Shown here: positions 28,090 to 36,810 of the stretch, one piece after another
Numbering within the stretch: position 1 is the stretch's first letter
Layout of the letters: each line of letters begins with the position of its first letter
Source: Euglena gracilis
Lineage: Eukaryota > Euglenida > Euglenophyceae > Euglenales
Length of the DNA stretch: 64,000 nucleotides
Direction: 5' to 3'
Assembly: GCA_039621445.1 (NCBI GenBank)
Contig: CP154955.1
Span: 14,137,307 to 14,201,306 of the forward strand
Translations under genes and position numbers: made by a program
Notes under the pieces: generated by a model
Told to the model about the DNA's origin: nothing
The model's database searches: none
The model's input: only the letters and a program-made list of their open reading frames with translations

Positions 28090-31000
28090 TAGTCAGGAGG
28101 GTTGGGATTTTTCCAAAAGGAGACTGTGGATGATCAGTGGGTTGGACAGAGAGGCCACAGGGTCTAGAGGTTCAAGGCCTCTAGACTAGCTTTTATCCTC
28201 ACAAATACCCCCTGAAGGCCTCCAGTGTAGCTGGGACTCCTGAAGGGAGGTTTTGAGGGGAGCTTTTGGACGTCCACAGGGTTTAGACCTGTGGATTGTT
28301 CAGAAGCTCGCCCTGAAAAGCAAATGGGGGCTAGGCTGCCTCCTCCATGCCCTAAATGTGACCATTTTGCAGAATGGTTGCATGAGATGGGGTGGAAAAC
28401 GCTTTTTGTTTGTGCAAGTTCAAATTACAAATGGGGCCAATCTCGGCATGGAATGGCCGGACCCGAAGTCCAGTGGACGGAATTTCAAGGATTTGCAAGA
28501 ATCTTTGGGACCCAAACGGAGGTGAATTAAACTGAATTTACAGTGCTGCCTCAGCCCGTATCGAATGGTGGACCAAGGAGTTTCAGGAGCCTGTCAGTCG
28601 GATGGCTGGTCCAAAACCTTTTTCTGAGGCGTGGTAATGGCAACAATCCACTCCCAGATTGGGTTTTCAGAATATTTTCATTCTCCCCTGGCCCTGTGGT
28701 GAGGAGTTCAGCCTCGGGCAGGGGGGGGGGCAGCCTTGGGGCATTTCCTCCCATGGACCCCCGTTTCTGGAAGAGGTCGGGCCAGAACGGGGGGGGGCAG
28801 CCCAGGGGTATTTCTTCCCCTGAACCCTCGTTTCTGGATGTTCACGGGCCAGAACGGGGGGGGGTCAGATCATTTTTGTTTGCGAACCCCGGTTCCCAAC
28901 CCGAGCATGATTTGGCAGAACCGTGCCGGGGGGGGGGGCTGATCGAGGGGTATTTTTATTCTCCCACGATTAAAGTCGGCTGTGCTTTTATGGAATATTC
29001 ACAGGGTTCGGAGAATCATTTGCTGCCGAGGGTGATTTTTTATCAGGGCTATCCAAGGTTCGTATGGTCATTGGACCAGCGACCGTTGGAAGCAACGGAC
29101 AGCCAGGGTATGTGGCTGGTCCAGATTTTGCAGCGAACTCCTCAGCTTTCTGCGGCTGTGGACCCAGCCCTGGCTGGGCTGCACCGCGACCCCAATACCA
29201 GAAGGAGTGCCCAGTTTTTATGTCGGAGACTTTTGGTTTCTTTCCCCATCAGGTTACGGCTGTCAGCCAAACACCTGGGGGGGGGGGTATAAAACCCTGA
29301 ATTCAGGCTGTTTCGTGCTGAAGACAGGGTGTGACAGACCAAATGTTTTTTCCCAACCCTGAAATACAGCTGGCCGGCCAAATTAAGGGGGGGGGGACAA
29401 TATTAAATCACGCCCACCACAGATTTACGGCCGTAGACCGATAATCTGTATAATAGGGGGCAGAAAGAATGGTTATTTTTCCCCCCCTCCTCCTGAAACC
29501 TGGGCTGGTGGTCAGGTCGGGGGGGGAGATGTCAATCTCTCCCCAGCAGAAGTGCGGCTGGAAGTATGCCGAATTCTGGGCTGGGGGGGGCAGCCGGTCA
29601 GACATTTCTTTTTAAAACTCTTTCCCCCTGACCTGGCCGAGGCCGAAGACAGGTCGGGGGGCGGTTAGGCAGGGCAGACTTTTAAAAACCCTTTTCCCCC
29701 TGACCTGGGCTGGCCCGAGGGCCAAAGGCAGGTCAGGGGGGGGGTAGGCTGGGCAGACTTTTTTATGCTCTTTTCCCACTGACCTGGGCTGGTTGATGGC
29801 AGGTCGGGGGGGGGGCAGGCTGAGCAGCAGAGAATACAGCTTTTTTTCGACCCAGCCAGTTGAGTTTCCAGATGACTGACCCGGGTCGTCATGGAGCCAA
29901 TGGCGGATGTCATTACAGCCATCTGGCAGGTTCAGCTGGGCCAGGTGAGGCTGTTTTAATGGATTCTTTTTACAGTTCACCCAGGAGTTTTGCAGTCGTT
30001 TGGGTTGTTTCGTCCACTCTGTGACCTGGGTTGCTGAGCTCCAGGTTCAGGCGTTCAGGAGCACCGGAAAAATTTTAAGTGGTTATAGCCTGGACAGTTT
30101 ATTATGGACCTCCACCAGGTTTTTGGTTTTGCAGAACCGAAGGGTTTGGGCCGGGGGGGGGGGCAGCATTTTTGTCTCTCCCAGCCGAAATATGGCTGAA
30201 AGAATGCCAATTTCTGGACTGGGGGGGGGGGCAGCATCTTTATCTCTCCCAGCCGAAATATGGCTGAAGGAATGCCAATTTCTGGACTGGGGGGGGGGCG
30301 CAGCATTTTTACTTCTCCCAGCAGAAATCAGGCCGAAAGGAAGCCAATTTCTGGGCTGGAGGGGGGCAGCTCTTTTTGTCTCTCTTCCTCCCCGAACCTG
30401 GGTAAGATGATGGCAGGCCGGGGGGGGGGGTGGCAGCAATAATACCAAAAACCACAGATTCGGGATGTGGCCGGTCCATTTTTACCTCCTCCAGGTTTAC
30501 GGTTGTACCGAACCGAAAACCCTGGGGGGGGGGGGCAGGAATTTAAATGGCCAGGATGAGAATGACTGTGGCTGGCAGTGACAGTCTATTTTCTCCGTTT
30601 ATTTTCCCAATTTTGTCAGTTTTTTAAGGTGGTTTGTTTGTGCAGAATTTTCAGATTCTTCACATCAAAATTACTTAATGCAGATTTTCCCCCAAATGTT
30701 TTTTCTCCTGTTTTCAGACAGGGAACAAAGCCAGGAAATTGGGAGGAAATTTTGAAGTATTTTCCACAGTCGGTTGGCATAAAAAATATCCCTCCTCTCA
30801 ACCGTTTCGGGCTTGGTCAGCCCTCAACGATGGGGGGGGGGGGGGCTGTTCGAAGAAATATTTTCCCAGAAGATTTCAGCCCAAAACATAAACACCCCAG
30901 CCAGTTCGGTGACAAGAGCCCAGAACTGGGGGGGGGGGCAGCCCCGCACAGAAAACAGAAAGGAGTTACATTCCCCAACCTGATTTTTGGCTGTTTAGAG

Positions 31001-31636
31001 CCGAAATCGGGGGGGGGGGGGTCAGAATGATTTAATTGCCCCCCTGATTTAGGCTCGTTCGGAGCCGAAGTTCGGGGGGAGGGGCAGAATACAGAATTTT
31101 AAAAGTGCGTTGTCCCCTCTGCAGGGTCTTCCCATTCTTCCTATATTCTGCTTCCACTTACATGTCCCATATTCTCACCAAATCCTTACAAAACAACAAT
31201 TGTCACTGTCAAGTGTGCAATCAATTTGCTTGGAATTGTGCTGTTCAAGCGGAACAAGTGGTGTGGCTTGACGCGCACAAGCATGCACACAGCGGGGAAT
31301 CAGGGAGGGGGAAAGCAAGTAGGGAGTCCACGGGCCGAGGTTGGGGAAATTCCAGGTTTAACCCCGTTCCTAGTAACATCCCAAAACACTCCGGGGGGTG
31401 GACCTGAGCCCACCCACCCCCTGCATTCGATGTGTCCGGTTCCCCTCGAGGGGGCCGGGCAGGGTGGGGCGTGTGCCGAGACCACGGGAACTGGAGCCCT
31501 CCGGGTTGCGGGGGGGGGACAGTCCCCGGGGGGGATCGGGGGAAAACCTGCCGACGCACCCAGGAGTGGCTGACGGCCACGGAACTTTTGAAAATCGATC
31601 CTACGCCGGGGACCCCGAGGACGGGTTCCGCGGACA
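28090..31636 (+). repeat. 3' LTR of the Ty3-like element, uninterrupted
   Basis: ~3.55 kb direct repeat of 6045-7825 plus 15701-17382. It has dozens of G runs (7-12), a TATA box, and an internal frame (28291-28530) reading PPPCPKCDHFAEWLHEMGWK with a CxxC pair, also present in the 5' copy. It includes ~300 bases (29840-30150) absent from the 5' copy. It ends GGACA at 31636 against DIRS-A gag. Such a long LTR is unusual. Confidence 0.85.
29288..29294 (+). promoter_or_regulatory. TATA-like box in the 3' LTR
   Basis: TATAAAA after a G run, identical in context to 7313-7319. Confidence 0.45.
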
Positions 31637-32088
31637 GTCCTGCCCCTGCCAATGGGCATCTGTTTGTGGAATCGGCCACCCTGGCCTTGGTATTGTTGGC
31701 CACCCTGGCATTTGTTCCATCGGCCGCCATGGCCATTGCTGTTGTGGCCGCCATGGCCCAGCTTGCTGTTCTGGCCGCCATGGCCCAGCTTGAACAAGGG
31801 ATTGGTGTAACTGGCATAATGTTGGCCCCAATGGCCCTGGCGCCAATGGCCGTAGTGGCCTGCTGGTTGTTGCTTCTGCCCCTTTCGGGGTCTTCTGACC
31901 ACTGTCTGCCAGGGTCCGTGGCCATCGCTTTGGGGGGCTTGGGTTCTGGAAATTTCTGTGGGGGAAATTTCTTTTGGGGAAGGGGAAGCCACGGTTCGAC
32001 ACAGTTGACCCGCGTCGTCAGGTTGTCCAGCTGCTGCTCCCTCTTGAAGTTCTCCAGCGCTGTGCTTCTTTGAAGTTGCATCTTTCAT
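31637..32088 (-). pseudogene. DIRS-A ORF1 (gag-like), 5' part, right of the Ty3 insertion
   Basis: The minus-strand frame starts MKDATSKKHSAGELQEG, continues through the conserved DGHGPWQTVVRR motif, and then repeats HGGHNSNGHGG-type Gly/His/Asn-rich units to KQMPIGRGR at the junction. The motif DGHGxWxxVxRK is shared with the ORF1s of DIRS-B and DIRS-C. The reading continues, by family comparison, in the segment left of the Ty3 element at ~6044. So the Ty3 element inserted within this ORF. Confidence 0.65.
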
Positions 32089-32184
32089 TGAATTCTTTCG
32101 AAAAAGTCAACAACTTTTGATTTGAAGTTCTGCACGAGCGTGACTTTCTGGATAATTTGAATAGATTGATTGTCTTCTTCTTTC

Positions 32185-32340
32185 GGACTCCCACGACAGA
32201 GGAAGGAAGGGCAGGGACCAAGAGGGCGAAGCACAAGAAGATGGTGAGGTCCTGCTTTCCTTGCCGGCTGTTCTGTTTTGGTGTGTTTGTGCGTGCGCGG
32301 GGGGTGCTTCTTACTGCGCCTTTGTTGCCGGAGTTGGCGA
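32185..32340 (-). repeat. DIRS-B 3' terminal inverted repeat
   Basis: Starts GGACTCCCACGACAGAGG on the plus strand and runs to TTGTTGCCGGAGTTGGCGAT. The inner part is the reverse complement of the 5' repeat. The outer ~65 bases recur in the internal complementary region. Confidence 0.8.
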
Positions 32341-32565
32341 TGACGAGGCCGCGTCCGACACCTTGGCGAAGCTGAACCGCCGTGGCTCCGCCCCCCCCCC
32401 CCTCTCCCATGGTCGCTTGGTGGGAGCCCCCCCCCCTGATGGGGATGGTGGTCTCTTTCTGTGTTTCTGGGTGGGTGGCTGGGGTTGCTTGGTTGGGGGT
32501 CCACTTTCTGGTTGGGATGTCTTTCTTTTTCTGCTGATTTTTTGGGTGGGAGGGTTGGGCTCACC

Positions 32566-32665
32566 ATCTTCTTGTGCTTCGCCCTCTTGGTCCCTTCCTC
32601 CCCCTTCCTCTGTCGTGGGAGTCCGAGACCATTCGGGCTCCGCACTGCGAGATGGTGAGGTACTG
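32566..32665 (-). repeat. DIRS-B internal complementary region
   Basis: Joins reverse complements of the two outer termini: the 3' end (CTTCGCCCTCTTGGTCCCTT) and the 5' end (ATTCGGGCTCCGCACTGCG). It acts as the bridge for circularisation in the DIRS replication model. Confidence 0.8.
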
Positions 32666-32669
32666 TGTA

Positions 32670-33640
32670 CCCCCATTTGGGCCATAATTGTTTGAATTTT
32701 TGAAACGACACCCAGCCTCAAATAATGAGCTTGGAAGGGTCCAAAATTTTTCCACTGACCCAGCTGCTGGACTTCTTCCACTTGCAAACCAGCATTTTTC
32801 CACCATAAAACCCCAGCCCCTCTGGTGCTGTGGGGTTTCCAGTGGGTGGTGTCCACCCCCCCTCCTGCAGAATTTCTTTGGTCAGGGAATTCACCCTTTC
32901 TGAAGTCAAAGGTCTTTTGCCATCCAAAGACCACAACAAATGATTTTTGTGCCCAACCATGTGGGCTGTCCTTCCCACATACTCTTTCAATAAATGCCAG
33001 GGGCTGATGAGGGGGGTGTGTGGCAAAACCAAAATCTCCTCCCACCTTGGGCACTGCCATCCTTTCCTTTGCAATAAAATGAAAATTTATTCTCCTACGA
33101 AACTGATTTTTCGCTGTGTCCTGGCTAAATCAACCCCCCTGTGGAGGGCCAACAGCCTCCAACAGATGATGAGCCTGTTTCTGAGCTCTTTCACAGATAG
33201 GTCTGAGAGGGGTTTGTATTTCCTGATGACGTTCTCCAAGAAATCAGTGGGGTCCCAAAAATGGGCATACTTGCAGACATTGGAATTCCATTTCCTCTTC
33301 AATGGAGACAAAAGAGGGGAAAACCTCAATGACCCAAACCCTGGGAGTAATAAAACTGCTGCATATGCATTTCTTGCAGTGTTGAGGCTGTGGGCAGACA
33401 GGTCAAGGATGGCCTCAGCCATCCTGTGGACTGTGCAGTCCTGCAGGGGCACCCCTTTGTGCAACAATTGGCCCATCAAAGCCTTGAATGCTGAATCATA
33501 CCTTTTGACATTCCCCAGATTTTTTATGTAAGTGTCGATACTGGACATCGAAACTTCCTGGGATTGTAATATTTGCCTGACACAACCAAGCAGGCCAAAT
33601 TCCACCTTGGGGGGGGGGGCATCTCCTCCCCCCAGCATTT
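32670..33640 (-). pseudogene. DIRS-B tyrosine recombinase, frameshifted
   Basis: Begins around MSSIDTYIKNLGNVKRYDSA and continues to LARTQRKISFVGE, where a stop at ~33087 breaks it. The rest lies in two other frames (32718-33074 and 32311-33060). The second carries KPHSTRGAGVLWW (His and second Arg of the catalytic tetrad) and AHYLRLGVV (nucleophilic Tyr). Compared with copy C, at least two frameshifts are present, so this copy is likely inactive for integration. Confidence 0.75.
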
Positions 33641-33670
33641 GGTGAACAGACCCCACTGGGGGGGTACCAG

Positions 33671-34258
33671 CTAAACCTTGCTGCCTGGCTGCCTGATTGA
33701 CATTAATTGGCGCCACCATGATGTCGAAGCCCAGTGGGGTACAATCAACAGACAATTCAGGTCTGGGTTTAGCATCAATCTCTGAACCCACTGGGGGATG
33801 ATGCTCCAGGGAGGGTTGGCATAAACTGGGGGGAGACCCCTTAAATCTGCCTTCAAGGCATCCACCAGCAAGGCCCCTTGGTGGGGGTATCGACAAACGA
33901 ACTTGGGGAATTTTTTGTTGCTGGGTGTGCAAAACATGTCCACCTCTGGGGTGATGTGGTGCTTGAAAAATTTCAGAATCTGGTGAAAAATGTTCATGTT
34001 CAGGGTGTAATCCCCTGGATCTTTTTGCTCCCTGGTCAGGGAGTCTGCCAATTGTTCCTTTGTGGGAACCCAAACCACCTGCAAATTGATTTGCTTTTCT
34101 TGGCAACGGTACAGAAGGGGTTTTAGGATGGAATTTAGGTATGGCTTTTTGCCTCCCCATTTTGTTAAATAACTTACTGCCACCTGGCTGTCCACATGAA
34201 GAACAATGGTTTGTTTTGGTTTTGCCAAAGCCTTTACAGTTTCCACTGCAGACATCAA
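33671..34258 (-). CDS. DIRS-B RNase H and N6-methyltransferase-like region
   Basis: 195 codons in a frame different from the RT/recombinase frame. RNase H features are MMSAVETVK, TIVLHVDSQVAVSYL (catalytic Asp in HVDSQ) and KEQLADSLTRE. Then comes the DIRS Dam-like segment with PEVDMFCTPSNKKFP, and VYANPPWSIIPQWVQRL, whose NPPW is the N6-adenine methyltransferase-type catalytic motif. It overlaps a long open frame that reads through the same bases (33087-34847). Confidence 0.75.
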   Translation of the reverse strand: MMSAVETVKALAKPKQTIVLHVDSQVAVSYLTKWGGKKPYLNSILKPLLYRCQEKQINLQVVWVPTKEQLADSLTREQKDPGDYTLNMNIFHQILKFFKHHITPEVDMFCTPSNKKFPKFVCRYPHQGALLVDALKADLRGLPPVYANPPWSIIPQWVQRLMLNPDLNCLLIVPHWASTSWWRQLMSIRQPGSKV

Positions 34259-34434
34259 TTCTTTTTGATTGATGTGAAGGACATGCAGGTCCCTCCAGAA
34301 ATCTTGGACCTTTTGACCAGAATTTTTGTCCAGCCCCCCCCATTGCCAGGTGCTGCTGTCTGAGAACAGTTATTGAGATCCCTGGGATTGAAAGGCTCTG
34401 CCCACACCTGGCTGGAAAAATGCCTTTAACTCCT

Positions 34435-35831
34435 TTATTTAACTCCACAATTTGATCTTTTTCCCCCTGGGGAATGGTTAGGGTGTGGTCCCAACCCCAC
34501 TTTGTGTGCAAATCCACCATTTTGCAAAGTTGATCTGTCAGAATTCTGAGAAAAGGCATTGAAACTAAATAGCTTCTGACTTGCCCTACAATAGAGCTGA
34601 GTTTTCTGCAGCTCATCTTTTGTGCTCTCAGCACCTTTCCTAATTCCTTTCTTAGGGATTTTAATTTTTCCTGTGGAATTTCCAGTTGGCCTTTTTTCAA
34701 ATTGATCCACTGGCCCAACTGCTTTATCTCCTGTGTTGGTTCCAGACATGATTTGGGGAGGTTTATTCTGAAACCTGCCAGTAAAAGATCTTTTTTCATT
34801 TCTGCCAAATGATGGGCTGCTGTCTTTTTGCTGGGGGCTAACAGCAAAATGTCGTCCAGGTAGATGAAAACTACCTTTCCTTCCTTCCTTCCTCCATTTC
34901 CTTTCCCAGACTCTCATGAGAGTCATAAACTTTTGTGGCAGGCTGCCTAACCCAAAGCATGCAGCTTGAAATTGCCACGTTTCCCCCCCACCTGCATGCA
35001 AACATGCTTTTCCAGGCTGCTGTGCAGCTTTAAATGGAAATAAGCATCTTTCAGATCTATTTTTCCACAGAACCAACCCTTTCTGAGATATGGGAATATG
35101 TTTCCCATGTGTTCCAGTCTGAACTTCTGGGGGGTGAAATGTTGATTTAACTGTCGACAATCTGAAATTAGTCTTTCCTTTGTCTTTCCCCCTTCCTGTT
35201 TGGAAATGATAAAATAAGGGACAAAATGTTTTGCTTCCTCTGGGGGGATTTGCCTGGTTGCCCCTGCACATTCGTATTCCCTCAGAATTTTTTGGGCAGT
35301 CATTATTTCTTGGGGAGTTTTGAAGGGAACTTTTAAGGACATCTGAGGGGGGAGGGGAAGTTCTGCCCTGACCCCTTCCCTTATCAGGTTTAATACCTCT
35401 GTGCTGGCTCCTGCCTTAACCCAATGGGGAATGCTGGCCTGCAGGGCCTTGTAAGGGGGTACCCCTGGGTGTAATGTGTCTGGGGATTCCACAGGCCCCA
35501 TAACTGGGGTCCTTCCCCCTGGCTGCCCCATCACTGGGGTCACACCTGGCTGCCCCATCACTGGGGTCCTGCCTGGCTGCCCCATCACTGGGGTCACCTC
35601 TGGCCCTGCCATAGGGCTGTCCAAAGACAGGCTTTCCCCCTGATTTTGAAAGATTGGGGAAAGTCTGTGTCTGCAATGGGGAGGTACATATATAGCTGGG
35701 GGGTGTGGGCTGCTTTCTCCCCTGAAAGGGGAGGAACTGAGAAAAAGGGGTGGAGTCTGTTGGACGTGTGATGGTGGTCCCCCTCTGTCTTCTCTTCCTG
35801 ACCACAGTTGTCCATGTTCCATGGCCATCAT
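34435..35831 (-). pseudogene. DIRS-B reverse transcriptase, in two frames
   Basis: The N-terminal part (34947-35831) has the GPEVTPVMGQPG repeats, KERLISDCRQLNQHFTPQKF and FCGKIDLKDAYFHLKLHSSL with catalytic Asp. A frame change near 34990 is followed by QFQAACFGLGSLPQKFMTLM, but the catalytic YLDD box is again in a different frame because of an indel near 34880. Otherwise it is close to copy C. The copy is probably inactive. Confidence 0.75.
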
Positions 35832-36000
35832 TTTTAGGGGGGGAGCCTGAAACCTTGAATTTTGAAATCTTTGAAGTACTGGGTGGTTGGGGGGTTGCGA
35901 TGGCCACGGACGGACGTGTCGCTGCCGCCCCTCCAGCTTCTTCAGCTGCTGCTGTGTCTACAACTTCCCCAGCTTCAGCTCTTTGAAATTCATTTTTCAT
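35416..36000 (-). CDS. DIRS-B ORF1 (gag-like)
   Basis: From the Met at ~36000 (MKNEFQRAEAGEVVDTAAAE), a 195-codon chain with the shared NDGHGTWTTVVRKRRQRG motif. A Pro-rich part and short tandem DPSDGAAR repeats follow. It corresponds to the start of copy C ORF1. The low-complexity basic composition suggests nucleic-acid binding. It overlaps the RT frame at its 3' end. Confidence 0.6.
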   Translation of the reverse strand: MKNEFQRAEAGEVVDTAAAEEAGGAAATRPSVAIATPQPPSTSKISKFKVSGSPPKNDGHGTWTTVVRKRRQRGTTITRPTDSTPFSQFLPFQGRKQPTPPSYICTSPLQTQTFPNLSKSGGKPVFGQPYGRARGDPSDGAARQDPSDGAARCDPSDGAARGKDPSYGACGIPRHITPRGTPLQGPAGQHSPLG

Positions 36001-36121
36001 GGAAGTCCCGCTGTTGATCTCCGAGAGTTGAATTCTTCCGTCAGGAAGTTGAAGTTCCGAAAATTTTCGTCCACTTGAGTTCGTAGAAGTAAAGTTCTTT
36101 CTCCTTGAGGTGGAAGGGCAG

Positions 36122-36254
36122 AAATAGGAATCAGCCAACTCCGGCAACAAAAAGCAGTAAGAAGCACCCCCCGCGCACGCACAAACACACCAGAGCAGAG
36201 CAGCCGGCAAGGAAAGCGGGACCTCACCATCTCGCAGTGGGGAGCACGAATGGT
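36122..36254 (-). repeat. DIRS-B 5' terminal inverted repeat
   Basis: Reverse complement of the DIRS-C 5' repeat with a few substitutions, ending ...CTCGCAGTGGGGAGCACGAA at the outer edge. It faces the C element's 5' repeat ~360 bases away. Confidence 0.8.
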
Positions 36255-36289
36255 CTTCTCAGTTGGTGAGGTATTGGACGTTCCTGTCT

Positions 36290-36616
36290 TCTGGGTGTCG
36301 AAGGGCAATAGGAGTCAGCCACCTCCGGCGACAAAGGCACTAAGCGGGGCCTCCTAACCCAGCGCACCCAAACAATCCATACAGCACCGCCGGCGAGCAA
36401 GGTATGGCCTCGCAAGGGCAAAGTGCGGAGCCCGAGGTGTCCAAAGGGGAAAGGGGGGCCCACAGAAGCCCCCCAAGGCTTCACATGCCGCTGGAGACCC
36501 ACATCAAATCAAGCCAAACCAGCCATTACGGCCAATAAATTCAAGCCCACTGGGGGCATCAATCTACAGGCCCTGGGGGCCAGAAGCAAGCCAGCTATAG
36601 CCCGAAAGGGCCTTAG
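36290..36616. repeat. DIRS-A terminal repeat and ORF1-like remnant between DIRS-B and DIRS-C
   Basis: 36290-36441 is the inverted form of the DIRS-A 5' repeat of 2.5-2.6 and 3.0-3.2 kb (GGCAAAGTGCGGAGCCCGAG near its outer edge). It is followed by ~170 bases of ORF1-like low-complexity sequence into which DIRS-C inserted. This fixes the order: A was present before B and C. Confidence 0.6.
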
Positions 36617-36742
36617 ACCATTCGGGCTCCGCACTGCGAGATGGTGAGGTCCTGCTTTCCTTGCCGGCTGTTCTGTTGTGGTGTGTTTGTGCGTGCGCGG
36701 GGGGTGCTTCTTACTGCTTTTTGTTGCCGGAGTTGGCTGATT
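36617..36742 (+). repeat. DIRS-C 5' terminal inverted repeat
   Basis: Begins ACCATTCGGGCTCCGCACTG and runs to GCCGGAGTTGGCTGAT. Its inner ~85 bases are inverted at 41098-41190 and its outer ~33 bases are inverted at 40851-40885. Confidence 0.85.
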
Positions 36743-36810
36743 CCTAATTCTTCCCTTCGACCTCAAGGAGAAAGAAATTTCAACTCAACGAGTTCAGCAA
36801 CGTTCAGCAA

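Larger units (their letters stand above)
6045..31636 (+). mobile_element. Ty3/gypsy-like LTR retrotransposon carrying a cytosine methyltransferase
   Basis: Two ~3.5 kb direct repeats flank gag, methyltransferase, retropepsin, RT and partial RNase H in Ty3/gypsy order. Both repeats start at TAGTCAGGAGGGTTGGGAT and end ...CCGCGGACA. The 5' repeat is interrupted by a LINE and the RT by a 4.0 kb insertion. The internal region runs straight from an RNase H segment into the 3' repeat, with no integrase and no obvious polypurine tract. The element sits inside a minus-strand DIRS-A copy. LTRs look almost identical by eye apart from a few indels, whereas the coding region is broken. That suggests recent mobilisation in trans, gene conversion between LTRs, or homopolymer sequencing errors. 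Confidence 0.8.
32185..36254 (-). mobile_element. DIRS-type tyrosine-recombinase retrotransposon, copy B
   Basis: Minus-strand element bounded by inverted terminal repeats: 36122-36254 at the 5' end and 32185-32340 at the 3' end. An internal complementary region lies at about 32566-32665, where the outer ends of both repeats recur in reverse complement. This is the diagnostic architecture of DIRS elements, which replicate through a circle and integrate by a tyrosine recombinase. It encodes ORF1, RT, RNase H/methyltransferase-like and recombinase regions, with frameshifts. It lies inside DIRS-A, between the A terminal repeat (~36290-36441) and A ORF1. Confidence 0.85.
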
